Source: Ectothiorhodospiraceae bacterium (GTDB taxonomy: Bacteria > Pseudomonadota > Gammaproteobacteria > HK1). From it: 64,000 nucleotides of DNA. Shown here piece after piece: positions 38,024 through 47,316 of the stretch. Under the pieces are notes generated by a model. It saw nothing but the letters and a program-made list of their open reading frames with translations, was not told the origin of the DNA and searched no databases. The position numbers and the translations under genes are program-made. Positions within the stretch are counted from its first letter, which is position 1, and each line of letters opens with the position of its first letter. The stretch lies in assembly GCA_024234875.1 (NCBI GenBank), contig JACKNM010000002.1, positions 1-64,000 on the forward strand, written 5' to 3'.

Positions 38024-39667
38024 CTACTCCGCTGCGGCGGCTGCGTCGAGCGAGTGGAGCCGAAAGCCGCGGTAGCCCGCTGCGACCACCTCCTCGCAGA
38101 TCCGCCGGTAGGGGCCGACACCGCCGATATAGGGCATGAACAGGCGCGGCTTGCCGGGGATGTTCGCGCCCATGTACCAGGAGTTCGCACGCGGGAAGAG
38201 GGTGCCGTTCGCCACCTCCTGCACGTGCGCCACCCAGTCGTCCTCCGCCTGCCGCTCCGGCTCGATCAGGGCGAGCCCACGGTCGCGCATGTGGGCCATG
38301 GTGTCGGTCACGAGCTCCACGTGCTGCTCGATCGACGTCATCATGTTGCTCTTCACCGAAGGGCTTCCCGGCCCCGTGATCATGAACAGGTTGGGGAACT
38401 CGGCGGTCATCAATCCGAGGTAGGTTCGCGGCCCTGCCTCCCACTTGCGCCGCAGGGGCAGACCGCCTCGGCCGCGGATGTCGACCGCGAGCAAGGTGCC
38501 GGTCATGGCGTCGAAGCCGGTCGCGAAGACGATGCTGTCGAACGCGAAGGCACGGCCGTTCGCCACCAGTCCGTCGGCGGTGAGTCGCTCGATCGCACCA
38601 TCGCTCAGATCGACCAGCTCGACGTTGTCACGATTGAACGTCTCGTAGTAGCCGCTGTCGATGCAGATGCGCTTGGTCCCGATCGGGTGAGACTCGGGAC
38701 ACAGCGCGTCGGCGGTCTGCCGGTCATGCACGATGTCGCGGATCTTCTCGCGGACGAACTCCGATGCCGTGTCGTTCGCCGCCTGGTCGGTGAGGAGATC
38801 GTTGAAGGCGCCGAGGTAGCCCGCGCCACCGATGTCCCATCGCTTCTGGTACTCGGCGTGACGCGTCGCCTCGTCGACCGACCGTGCCGGGACGTCGTTC
38901 AGATCCTTCAAGCTGCCGTGGAAGGTGTAGCGCATCTCGGCGCGACGCTCCCGGTAGCAGCGCTTCCACTCGTCCTCGTAGGCAGCGGTCATCGGCGCGT
39001 TCTGCGACGGCAACGAATAGTTCGGGGTACGCTGGAACACCGTGACCCGGGCCGCTTCCTCCGCGATCACCGGAATCGCCTGGATCCCGGACGAGCCGGT
39101 TCCGATCACCGCCACGCGCTGACCGCTGAAATCCACCTTCTCGTGCGGCCACTGTCCGGTGTGGTAGGTGTTGCCGCGATAGGACTCCAGACCGTCGACC
39201 GCTGGCATCTGGGTGGTCGAGATGCAGCCGGTCGCCATCACCAGATGGCGGGCGACGACTGACTCGCCCCGATCGGTCTCCACCCGCCATGTGCCCTGCG
39301 CCTCGTCGAGATGAGCGGCGGTCACCGTGGTGTCGAAGTCGATGTCGCGCCGCAGATCGAACCTGTCCGCGACATGGCTCGCATAGGCGAGGATGTCGGG
39401 TTGCGCGGAGAACTTCTCCGGCCAGTGCCACTCCTGCTGCAGTGCCTCGTCGAAGGAGTAGGAGTACTGCATGCTCTCGACGTCGCAGCGTGCCCCGGGA
39501 TAGCGATTCCAGTACCAGGTGCCGCCGACGTCCCCGCCGCGCTCGAAGACTCGCGTGGTGAAGCCGAGACCACGCAGGCGGTGCAGCAAGTAGAGGCCGG
39601 AGAACCCTGCCCCGACGACCACCGCGTCCACGATCTCGGGTGCGACTCTGCGACTCGACACCGGCAT
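38024..39667 (-). CDS. Baeyer-Villiger-type flavin monooxygenase (cyclohexanone monooxygenase-like)
   Basis: A 547-residue FAD/NADPH enzyme. FAD site VVVGAGFSGLYLLHRLRGLG; then RGGDVGGTWYWNRYPGARCD, typical of Baeyer-Villiger enzymes; the fingerprint YRGNTYHTGQWPHE (consensus FxGxxxHxxxWP, Phe replaced by Tyr); NADPH site VIGTGSSGIQ; and the late VFATGFDAMTG. It should insert oxygen next to a ketone to give an ester or lactone. ATG 39667 touches the GGAGGAG; GTG 39661, six bases from it, may be the true start. It stands alone, 76 bp from an amidohydrolase gene on the same strand. Confidence 0.92.
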   Translation of the reverse strand: MPVSSRRVAPEIVDAVVVGAGFSGLYLLHRLRGLGFTTRVFERGGDVGGTWYWNRYPGARCDVESMQYSYSFDEALQQEWHWPEKFSAQPDILAYASHVADRFDLRRDIDFDTTVTAAHLDEAQGTWRVETDRGESVVARHLVMATGCISTTQMPAVDGLESYRGNTYHTGQWPHEKVDFSGQRVAVIGTGSSGIQAIPVIAEEAARVTVFQRTPNYSLPSQNAPMTAAYEDEWKRCYRERRAEMRYTFHGSLKDLNDVPARSVDEATRHAEYQKRWDIGGAGYLGAFNDLLTDQAANDTASEFVREKIRDIVHDRQTADALCPESHPIGTKRICIDSGYYETFNRDNVELVDLSDGAIERLTADGLVANGRAFAFDSIVFATGFDAMTGTLLAVDIRGRGGLPLRRKWEAGPRTYLGLMTAEFPNLFMITGPGSPSVKSNMMTSIEQHVELVTDTMAHMRDRGLALIEPERQAEDDWVAHVQEVANGTLFPRANSWYMGANIPGKPRLFMPYIGGVGPYRRICEEVVAAGYRGFRLHSLDAAAAAE

Positions 39668-39743
39668 CTCCTCCGTCTGGCACGCCACCCGGTGGCCATT
39701 ATCCGCAAAGCTCCGGCGGCTGTCGCGGCGGTGGTGAGCCGGG

Positions 39744-41435
39744 TCAGTCCCGATCGAGGACCACCCGCCCGCCGGTGATGGTCAGGTCGGCCACCACCTC
39801 GGGGAGGGACGCTTCCGGGACGTCGAGCGGGTCGGTGGCGAGGACTGCGATGTCGGCGTACTTGCCCGGCTCGATGGTGCCCTTGTCGTTCTCCTCGAAG
39901 CTCAGCCACGCACCCTCGCGCGACGCGCAGGCGAGCGCCTCGCGGCGCGAGATCGCCTGCTCCGGCGCGAGCGGGCCGATTCCACCCTCGGTGCGTCGCG
40001 ACACCACGTGCCAGATCGGCACGAACAGGCTCGGCGGGACGTTGTCGGTGGCGAGCGAGACGTGGATGCCGGCATCGAGCAGATCGCGCATCGGGAGCAC
40101 GGTGCCGGCGCCGGCGTCACCGAGCTCGCGCCGCCAGCGCTCGCCCTCCTGCCAGATCCACTTGCTGCTGTAGGCCTGCAGCACGAGGCCGAGATCACGA
40201 ATGCGAGCGATTGCATCGCGGTCGAAGATGCCGACGTGCTCGATCAACCACCGCTGGTCGCCAATCGGCGCGCGGCGGTCCACCTGCTCGTAGAGGTCGA
40301 GGATTCGCGGGCTGAACGAGCCGACGCGGATGCCGGCGCGAGCCGCGTCGACCATCATCTCGACCATCACGTCCTCCGGCAGCGCGGCATCGAAGTTGAA
40401 GCCGGCCCAGCCGGTATACGGGCCGCACAGCGCGCGCAGGCGGTTCTCCTCGCTGTAGTCGGACTCGGTGTAGAGACCGGCCATGCGCAGGTACGCATCG
40501 CCGAGGCCCCGCCCGGCGAGCCAGCGGCCCCAGTCGAGCAGCAGGTCGCGCACGTCGCCCGCGTCGACCGACGGCCAGGCGGGACTGAGCATCAGCACCG
40601 ATCGCACCGGGAGCGGCCCACGCGCGCGCAGGTCCTGATACGCCGCCAGCACTTCCCCCGCGATGCCGTGCCCCTCGAACACGCTGGTGGTGCCGTGGCT
40701 GTTGTAGACGGCCATGGATCGCGCGAGGCCCGCGATGCGCTGATCGAGGGTGAAACGCGGGATGCACGCCATCAGGGTCTTCTCGACCAGTGGCTTGTAG
40801 GTGAACTCGTAGAACCGCCCGGTCGGCTCACCGGTGGTGAGCACCTTCTCGATCTGAATCGACGGCGTCGGTGGCATGGTGTCGCGGTCGATGCCTGCCC
40901 GCTCCAGCGCCATCGAGCTCGCCACCGACACCAGCGGCAACGTGTTCCGCCAGTGGCCCCAGATCGCCCGGATGTACACGGGGTGATCGGGCGCGACGCG
41001 GTCGAGGTCCTCGCGGTCCGGGAAGCGGTTCTCGGCGAGGTTGGCGGGAACGCCGGTATAGAACGGCGGCTCGCCGATCGGCATCGTCACGATCCACTCG
41101 CCCTTCGGTGTGACGGCGGCGAGGGCCTCGATGCGGCCGAGGACGTCGGCGATGGACCGACAACCGGCCAGCGAGGGCAAGGCGTCCTTGAGACCTTCAC
41201 GGTCCATGTGCGCGTGGCCGTCGACGAGGCCGGGGACCACCCGGCGCCCGCGGGCGTCGATCACCCGAGTGCGGGAATCGGCCAGCGCGCGAATCGCATC
41301 GTCCTCGCCCACCGCCAGTATCCGCTCGCCGGCCACCGCAATCGCGGATGCGGTGCGCCACGCGGCGTCGAGGGTCTCGACCCGACCGCCAGTGATGATC
41401 AGGTCCGCCCGAACGGGTGTGCTCGTCGCCTCCAC
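39744..41435 (-). CDS. Amidohydrolase, YtcJ-like
   Basis: A 563-residue metal-dependent hydrolase (COG1574-type). It has a composite beta sandwich at both ends (ADLIITGGRVETLDAAW; YADIAVLATDPLDVP) and a TIM barrel between. Visible sites: VDGHAHMD (near residue 68), the metal histidine in LIEHVGIFD (near 390) and the catalytic Asp in LATDNVPP (near 455). Members cleave cyclic amides, N-acyl groups or related bonds; the substrate is unknown. GTG 41435 is chosen, with GGAGG a few bases upstream. It belongs to the same family as the partial gene at 62751-64000. Confidence 0.87.
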   Translation of the reverse strand: MEATSTPVRADLIITGGRVETLDAAWRTASAIAVAGERILAVGEDDAIRALADSRTRVIDARGRRVVPGLVDGHAHMDREGLKDALPSLAGCRSIADVLGRIEALAAVTPKGEWIVTMPIGEPPFYTGVPANLAENRFPDREDLDRVAPDHPVYIRAIWGHWRNTLPLVSVASSMALERAGIDRDTMPPTPSIQIEKVLTTGEPTGRFYEFTYKPLVEKTLMACIPRFTLDQRIAGLARSMAVYNSHGTTSVFEGHGIAGEVLAAYQDLRARGPLPVRSVLMLSPAWPSVDAGDVRDLLLDWGRWLAGRGLGDAYLRMAGLYTESDYSEENRLRALCGPYTGWAGFNFDAALPEDVMVEMMVDAARAGIRVGSFSPRILDLYEQVDRRAPIGDQRWLIEHVGIFDRDAIARIRDLGLVLQAYSSKWIWQEGERWRRELGDAGAGTVLPMRDLLDAGIHVSLATDNVPPSLFVPIWHVVSRRTEGGIGPLAPEQAISRREALACASREGAWLSFEENDKGTIEPGKYADIAVLATDPLDVPEASLPEVVADLTITGGRVVLDRD

Positions 41436-41539
41436 CTGCCCTCCTCCCGAGTCCGGCCTCGAGCGCTCGTGTCGCCCGGGGCCGATTCTCGCATCGAACG
41501 GCAAGCGAACGAATCCGATCCCGACGCGGCGCGACCCGG

Positions 41540-43927
41540 CTACCCGACGAGAAACGACCGCACCGCCGCTGCCGGCATCGGTCGCGCGATCGCGTAGCCC
41601 TGCGCGAGGTCGCAGTGGTGCTCGGCGAGGAGATGGAGTGCTGCCTCGGCCTCCACCCCCTCGGCGACGGTCTCCATGCGCAGCGCGTGCGCGAGCTCGA
41701 CGATTGCCCCGACGATTGCGCGGGCGTCCGCGCGGTCGGTGATCTCGGCGAGGAAGCTGCGGTCGATCTTCAGCGTGTCGAAGGGGAATCGACGCAGGTA
41801 CGACATCGCGGAGTAACCGGTGCCGAAGTCGTCGAGCGCGACGCGTACACCGAGCTGGCGGAGCTGGTGCAAGGTGGCGAAGGTCGCCTCGGTGTCGCCG
41901 AGCAGCACCGACTCGGTGACCTCGAGCTCGAGCCGACGCGGGTCGAGGCCGACCTCGTCCAGCACGCGCGCGACCTGTCCCACCAGGTCGCGACCGGCAA
42001 GCTGCAGCCCCGAGACGTTCACCGCGACGCTCATCTCGCCCGGCCAGCCCCGAGCCTCGCGGCATGCGTTCTCGAGCACCCACGCGCCGAGCGCGTGGAT
42101 CATCGCGCACTCCTCGGCGACCGGGATGAACACCGACGGCGGAACCTCACCGAGCTCGGGATGGGACCAGCGCAGAAGGGCCTCGAAGCCGGTGACCCGT
42201 CGCGTCGCGAGGTGTAGCTTCGGCTGGTAGGCGAGGTGCAGCTGCTGCCGCGGCAAGGCGTCGGCAAGTGCGTGCTCGATGCGCAGGCGCTCGCTGACCC
42301 GAGAGCCCATCTCGAACGAGAAGCAGCGAACCTGACCCCGACCTTCGGCCTTCGCCGCATACAGGGCGACGTCGGCGTTCTTGAGCAGGTTGTCCGGCTC
42401 GTCACCATCGCTCGGGCACAGCGCGACCCCGACGCATGCCCCGATCGGGATGGTCACCCCGTCGACCTCACACGGGCGTGCGAGCGCGTCGAGGATGCGG
42501 CGCGCGGCCTGCAGCGCGAGGTCCGCACGGTCGACGTCGCGCAGGACGATTCCGAACTCGTCCCCACCGAGCCGCGCGACCAGGTCGCCGTGCCGGCTCT
42601 GCCCCTGCAACCGCTGCGCGACGACCGAGAGCAGGCGGTCGCCCAGGCTGTGCCCGAAGCTGTCGTTCACGGCCTTGAACCCGTCGAGGTCGATGCACAG
42701 CAGCGCGCTGCGCGAGCGCCCGGCGACCGCATCGTCGACCGCCGCCTGCAATGCCTGACGAAAGCGCCGGCGGTTGGCCAGGCCGGTGACGCTGTCGTGA
42801 TGGGCGAGCTGCCACACGTGCCGCCGCGCGACCTCCGCCGCGGTGACGTCGGATATCACGCCGCGCCAGCCGCCGCCCGGCAGCGGCTTGGCGGTGAACG
42901 ACCACCAGGCGGTGCGCTCGCCGATCCGGACCGGAACCTCCAGATCACGGAACGGTCTGTCGCTGGCGAGCGCGGTCGTCAGTCTGCGCAACGTCGAGCG
43001 AGCGTCGTCGCGCAGGTCGCAAGGGAGCCCACTCTGGCGCTGACCGATCAGGTCCGTGAGGGCCTGTCCTTCCACGGCGCGCGACGCGGCGTCGACGAAG
43101 GCACTCAGCCGCTCGGACACGCGGCGCAGGCGGAGATTGGCGTCCACCTCCCAGAGCACGTCGGCGGCGTGCTGCTCGAAGTCGCGCAGCAGCAGGCCGA
43201 TGACCTGGTGCTGTTGCTCGGCCTCCAACTCGGCCACCACGCGCGCGCGAAACGTGCTCGAGGTGAAGACGACGCTGAGCACGACGGTCGCCGCGTAGAT
43301 GACCAGCAACGCGCACATCGGCAGCGCGACGCCGAGGTCGGAGCGCAGCAGCGCCACCGCGGCACCCATGCCGAGGATGATCGCGAAGGCGGAGCCCGCG
43401 TTGCGCACGGTCGACAACGCAAAGCCACCTGCGCACATCATGCCAGTGGTAATCGCGACCAGAAACAGCTGCTGATCGAGCTCCGCACCGGGAAACAACG
43501 TCGCCGGTGGGATCGCCCACAGCAAGGCGAGAATGCTCGCGTGCCAGGTGGCGCGACGCGTTCCGCGCGTCGAGACACGCCGCGGCGCCTTCGCGCCGCG
43601 CGTTCGATACCAGACCACGAGCGCGGCCGCGTTCACCCCCAGAACCGCGAGCCCCCAGGCCACGATGACCCCGATGGCGTCGGACTGGCGAAACAGATAG
43701 CCGACGATGGCGACGTTCAGCGTGTTGACGACCGCGGTCAGTGGCGTGAGCCGCACCACCGAGCGGATCTGCAGGGCCCGCACCTGACTCTCGATGTCGG
43801 GCGACGGCGGCGGTGTCCGCGCGCCCGGCTCCGTCGACGCGGGCGGATGCTCAGATGGCCCGACGCTCGGCGACGTCGACAATGCGTGCTCGGCGTGCAC
43901 CGGCCTGTCCAAACTGCCCACGGTCAT
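41540..43927 (-). CDS. GGDEF-EAL cyclic-di-GMP protein with membrane sensor and PAS
   Basis: A 795-residue inner-membrane signalling protein. Five or six helices span about 60-230, followed by a PAS-like region at about 235-365. The GGDEF domain (about 375-535) has an intact RLGGDEFGIV and the RHGD inhibitory site five residues before it. The EAL domain (about 550-795) keeps EALLRW, ELEVTES, DDFGTGYS, KIDRSF and AEGVE, so both cyclase and phosphodiesterase activities look possible. The first 45 residues are Pro/Ser-rich. It is a single gene; the signal is unknown. Confidence 0.93.
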   Translation of the reverse strand: MTVGSLDRPVHAEHALSTSPSVGPSEHPPASTEPGARTPPPSPDIESQVRALQIRSVVRLTPLTAVVNTLNVAIVGYLFRQSDAIGVIVAWGLAVLGVNAAALVVWYRTRGAKAPRRVSTRGTRRATWHASILALLWAIPPATLFPGAELDQQLFLVAITTGMMCAGGFALSTVRNAGSAFAIILGMGAAVALLRSDLGVALPMCALLVIYAATVVLSVVFTSSTFRARVVAELEAEQQHQVIGLLLRDFEQHAADVLWEVDANLRLRRVSERLSAFVDAASRAVEGQALTDLIGQRQSGLPCDLRDDARSTLRRLTTALASDRPFRDLEVPVRIGERTAWWSFTAKPLPGGGWRGVISDVTAAEVARRHVWQLAHHDSVTGLANRRRFRQALQAAVDDAVAGRSRSALLCIDLDGFKAVNDSFGHSLGDRLLSVVAQRLQGQSRHGDLVARLGGDEFGIVLRDVDRADLALQAARRILDALARPCEVDGVTIPIGACVGVALCPSDGDEPDNLLKNADVALYAAKAEGRGQVRCFSFEMGSRVSERLRIEHALADALPRQQLHLAYQPKLHLATRRVTGFEALLRWSHPELGEVPPSVFIPVAEECAMIHALGAWVLENACREARGWPGEMSVAVNVSGLQLAGRDLVGQVARVLDEVGLDPRRLELEVTESVLLGDTEATFATLHQLRQLGVRVALDDFGTGYSAMSYLRRFPFDTLKIDRSFLAEITDRADARAIVGAIVELAHALRMETVAEGVEAEAALHLLAEHHCDLAQGYAIARPMPAAAVRSFLVG

Positions 43928-44118
43928 CGAATCGAGCTACGGAACCTGAAGTCTGGACGGAACGGTTGGTGGCCAGCCGACGCAGTATAGGAAGCGCGGC
44001 GGCAGCTGGTTGGTGTGGCGGTCACAGATTCGTGCTGGCTCGCCAGCGCTCGGCGTCTCGCGTCGGTCGTCGAGCGAGGCCGGTCACGAACGCCGTTCCC
44101 CGCCGCCGGGGCGTACCG

Positions 44119-45270
44119 TCACCGCAGCGGCTCGCCCGCGTCCTGACCGGGATCACCGCATCGCCCGCCCTGCAGGATGCGGTGCCTCCAAAGTCGCAGC
44201 ACGGTCGACGCATCGACGACGAAGCCGTCCTCGGCGCGGATACGCTCGAGCACCTGCGCGGTGGGCGTCACCCCGTCGAAGCGGTCGAGCGCGCGCAGCA
44301 ACCGGCGTCGCAGTCGCAGCGGCTGCCGGTCGGAGAAGGCCGCCACCAGGAATCTGTCGCCGTCCGCGGGAAAGGCCCGGAGCCGCGGATTGCGCTCGAG
44401 ACACGCCGGCATCGCGGGCGTGCGAATCGCCTCCAGTCGCGCCGCGAGCTCCGCCGCGTGGACGTCGCCGCGCGTGCCGACGGCGCGCGCGACCTCGTCG
44501 GCCGAGAGCGCGCCCACCACCTCGTGGCAGCGCAGGTAGAAGGCTTCCTCGCGACCGCTCCAGGACCCGAACATGGAGCGGTGCACCGAGTCTGGTGTCA
44601 CCTCCGACTCGATCTCGTCCGCCGTCGGCTCGCGCCGAGTCAGTCCGAGCACGAAGCCGCGGTCGATTCCCAGTCGGTGCATGGCGAGCAGGGCGAGCTC
44701 GCGTTGGGCATGGGCCAGAGCGCCCTGCAGGCTCGCCCAGTAGGCGAGCCCGTCGGCGCCGTGCGCGTGCTTGCAGTGAAACGTGAGGCAGGTGGCCTCA
44801 CGAAACCGCCAGATTGTGCACTCGCCCCCGGCCGCGTCGTGGAGCGGGCATCGCAGCGAGCGCGCGACTCCGAACCCACGCGGCTCCAACGCGCGATAGC
44901 GCATCGAGTAGCCCCGCGGCGGCTCGAGCCCTCGCGGCGTGGCGCCGAGTCGGCGCGCGATCCGGTCCCGGACCCGCCGTCGCCCCTCGTCGAGAGCCGG
45001 GTCGGTGTCGGCGAGGAGCGCACCGACCAGGAAGTTGGGCACGCTCGGGTGAAAGGTGCAGCACTTGCTGTCCGGGTCGAAGTAGTCGACGCCGGGCACC
45101 GGCTCGCCCCGAGGCCGCATCGCACAGTCGTGGCAGGTGGCGATGTGCTCGCGCGGCGCGAGCGACGATGCGAGCTCCGGGAGCAGGGACGAGTATGGGG
45201 CCGGCAGGATCTGCGCCAGCTCGACCAGCTCGCTGTCGTCCCCAATCGGCGCGGTCACCGCCGGCGGCAC
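44119..45270 (-). CDS. Cysteine-rich protein of unknown function
   Basis: A 383-residue protein. The first half carries a conserved-looking cysteine set: CHDC, KCCTFHPSVPNFLVG, RCPLHD, GECTIWR, ATCLTFHCKHAHG. Single cysteines occur in LRCHE and PACLE. The grouping suggests an iron-sulfur cluster or zinc site, loosely like the YkgJ zinc/iron-chelating family, but I cannot assign it. The second half is helical. Start is uncertain: GTG 45270 lies just past the DUF952 stop; ATG 45327 would overlap that gene by 50 bp. It is co-directional with the DUF952 gene upstream. Confidence 0.65.
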   Translation of the reverse strand: MPPAVTAPIGDDSELVELAQILPAPYSSLLPELASSLAPREHIATCHDCAMRPRGEPVPGVDYFDPDSKCCTFHPSVPNFLVGALLADTDPALDEGRRRVRDRIARRLGATPRGLEPPRGYSMRYRALEPRGFGVARSLRCPLHDAAGGECTIWRFREATCLTFHCKHAHGADGLAYWASLQGALAHAQRELALLAMHRLGIDRGFVLGLTRREPTADEIESEVTPDSVHRSMFGSWSGREEAFYLRCHEVVGALSADEVARAVGTRGDVHAAELAARLEAIRTPAMPACLERNPRLRAFPADGDRFLVAAFSDRQPLRLRRRLLRALDRFDGVTPTAQVLERIRAEDGFVVDASTVLRLWRHRILQGGRCGDPGQDAGEPLR

Positions 45271-45277
45271 CGCGCGC

Positions 45278-45628
45278 TCAGCCCGGAACCCAGGTCGGGA
45301 ACCGGTGGCCGTCGGGCCCGAGCGCAAGCGACTCGGCGCGCGTCACCCAGGCGAGTGCCAACGGCGCGTAGACGTGTGGGAACAGGTCGCCACCGCGGCT
45401 CGGCTCCCAACGCAACACGTCGTCGGGCACCAGGCTCGCATCCACGCCGACGATCACCAGCCGATCCCGCCCGGCGAAGTGCCGCGCCGCGGTCTCGCGC
45501 ACCTGTGCCGCGGTCGAGAGATGGATGTAACCATCGGCATGGTCGACGGCCGAGCCATCGAACGCGCCGTCGGCCCGGGCCTTCGCCCACTCGACCTCGG
45601 TCATGATCTTGAAGATCGTGGTCTTCAC
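45278..45628 (-). CDS. DUF952-family protein
   Basis: A 116-residue protein starting VKTTIFKIMTEVEWAKAR, with DGSAVDHADGYIHLSTAAQV and the end LALGPDGHRFPTW; these are the conserved segments of DUF952, a small cytosolic family related in fold to ADP-ribosyltransferase-like proteins, with no proven reaction. GTG 45628 is chosen as start, after GAGGACGAAG. It directly precedes the cysteine-rich gene and may be co-transcribed with it. Confidence 0.87.
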   Translation of the reverse strand: MKTTIFKIMTEVEWAKARADGAFDGSAVDHADGYIHLSTAAQVRETAARHFAGRDRLVIVGVDASLVPDDVLRWEPSRGGDLFPHVYAPLALAWVTRAESLALGPDGHRFPTWVPG

Positions 45629-45753
45629 CTTCGTCCTCGCGCGCCCGGTCCGGCGCGAATGATGCCACCTCTGGGCACGCCGGCGGCCATCCCGCGTCGC
45701 CGTTGCGGCTGCCGTGGACCGGCAGGCGGTCGATTCTCGGACCCTCGAGCGAT

Positions 45754-46662
45754 TCACCGCTCGAGAGCCCATTCGGGCACCTGGAATCGGGTCGCGAGGA
45801 ACTCGGTGAACGCCCGAACCTTCGCAGACAGGTGGCGACGGCTGGGGTAGACGACGTGGATCCCCGAGGCCGGCGCCTCGAACTCCGTGAGGAGGGGCAC
45901 GAGCCGGCCGGCGCGCACGTCGGGGCCGACGATGAAGTCGGGCTCGAAAGTGATGCCCAGCCCGGCGACCGCCAGCGCCTCCAGGAAGCGGCCGTTGTTG
46001 GCATGGACGGGCCCCTCGACACGCACGTCGTGCACCGCCGAATCGGCACCGCGGAAGCGCCAGAGGTCGCGGTCTGCCGAGTACTCGTAGGTCAGGCAGT
46101 CGTGCTCGGCGAGGTCCGCCGGGGTGCGTGGCGTGCCGCGTCGCGCGAGGTATCGAGGGGCGGCGCAACACACCATCCGCGTCGTCCCGATCCGCCGCGC
46201 GACCAGGCTGCCGGCTCCGACCGGTCCGATTCGCACCGCGAGATCGAAACCCTCGTCCACCAGATCGACCCCGCGGTCCGAGAGGTCGAGCTCCAGCCGC
46301 AGCCCCGGATGGATGTCCACGAACTCCGCCACTGCGGCGGCGAGGTGTCGAGTCCCGAAGGTAATCGGCGCCGACACCCGAAGCGTGCCTCGCGGGCGCG
46401 CGCTCCCGGCGCCGGCCGCCTCCTCGGCCTCCTCGAGATCGGAGAGCAGTTGCACACAGCGCTGGTGGAAGTCCTGCCCGGTCTCGGTGAGGCTCAGGCG
46501 TCGGGTGGTGCGGTTCAGGAGGCGGGCATCCAGATGCCGCTCGAGCTCGGCCACCAGACGCGACACCGACGACACCGACATCCCGAGCCGGTCGGCCGCG
46601 CGCGCGAAGCTCCCCTGCTCCACCACACGCACGAATGCCGTCATCGCCTGCAGCCGGTCCAT
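45754..46662 (-). CDS. LysR-family transcriptional regulator
   Basis: A 302-residue LysR protein. The helix-turn-helix spans residues 1-60 (MDRLQAMTAFVRVVEQGSFA, TRRLSLTETGQDFHQRC) and the effector domain about 90-295. It is divergent from the DoxX gene at 46791 across a 128-bp AT-richer gap, where ATTG-N13-CAAT at about 46680-46700 could be a LysR box. It is quite similar in layout to the LysR at 8709-9590. It probably controls the DoxX/dioxygenase genes. Confidence 0.92.
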   Translation of the reverse strand: MDRLQAMTAFVRVVEQGSFARAADRLGMSVSSVSRLVAELERHLDARLLNRTTRRLSLTETGQDFHQRCVQLLSDLEEAEEAAGAGSARPRGTLRVSAPITFGTRHLAAAVAEFVDIHPGLRLELDLSDRGVDLVDEGFDLAVRIGPVGAGSLVARRIGTTRMVCCAAPRYLARRGTPRTPADLAEHDCLTYEYSADRDLWRFRGADSAVHDVRVEGPVHANNGRFLEALAVAGLGITFEPDFIVGPDVRAGRLVPLLTEFEAPASGIHVVYPSRRHLSAKVRAFTEFLATRFQVPEWALER

Positions 46663-46790
46663 GGGCGCGATTATCTTGCATTGCGGAATAGTTCATCAAT
46701 ATCAGAGGCATTTATCGCGACAGGCGAACCGAGGAGCATTCACGGCCATGGCGCACCCGACGCGCCGTCCACACCGAAACGGAGATCGAC

Positions 46791-47222
46791 ATGACTGCCA
46801 ACGACCGCCTCGACATCGCCTCCGCCCTGCTGCGCGTGAGCCTCGGCGTGATGTTCGTCAGCCACGCCTTGCTGAAGCTGATGGTGTTCACCCTGGCCGG
46901 CACCGCCGCCTACTTCGAGTCGCTGGGCCTGCCGGGCCTTCTCGCCCACGCGACCTTCGCGGCCGAGCTCGTCGGCGGCGTGATGCTCGTCGCCGGCGTC
47001 CGGACCCGGGCAGTGGCGCTCGCCCTGGTGCCGGTCCTGCTCGGAGCGACCTGGGCCCACGCCGGCAACGGCTGGGTCTTCAGCGCCCCCAACGGGGGTT
47101 GGGAGTACCCGCTGTTCCTGACCGTGGTCGCCGCCGCGGTGGCCCTGCTCGGCGGTGGCCGCTACGCGATCGATGCGCGCCGGCCGACCCGCGCGGCGGC
47201 ACCGGAGCTGCGGACGGCCTGA
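46791..47222 (+). CDS. DoxX-family membrane protein
   Basis: A 143-residue protein with four transmembrane helices, starting near residue 10 (ASALLRVSLGVMFVSHALLK); AELVGGVMLVAGVRTRAVAL is the conserved second and third helix region of DoxX. Family members are associated with oxidative stress or thiosulfate oxidation, often without a known reaction. The ATG follows ACGGAGATCGAC. It is first of two genes divergent from a LysR regulator; the extradiol dioxygenase gene follows 94 bp later. LysR-DoxX-dioxygenase groupings are common. Confidence 0.9.
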   Translation: MTANDRLDIASALLRVSLGVMFVSHALLKLMVFTLAGTAAYFESLGLPGLLAHATFAAELVGGVMLVAGVRTRAVALALVPVLLGATWAHAGNGWVFSAPNGGWEYPLFLTVVAAAVALLGGGRYAIDARRPTRAAAPELRTA

Positions 47223-47316
47223 GCCACCCCGGCATCCGCGCCGCCCCGCCGTTCCGCCACAATGCTCGCCTCCGGCCCGCTGGTGAGGCCGGAGGCGACT
47301 GCCTCACGGAGGCGAC

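Noticed and set aside
41436..42110. N-terminal extension of the amidohydrolase
   Set aside because: The open frame continues antisense to the EAL domain, is Arg/Pro-rich and has no family similarity. GTG 41435 with GGAGG is the natural start.
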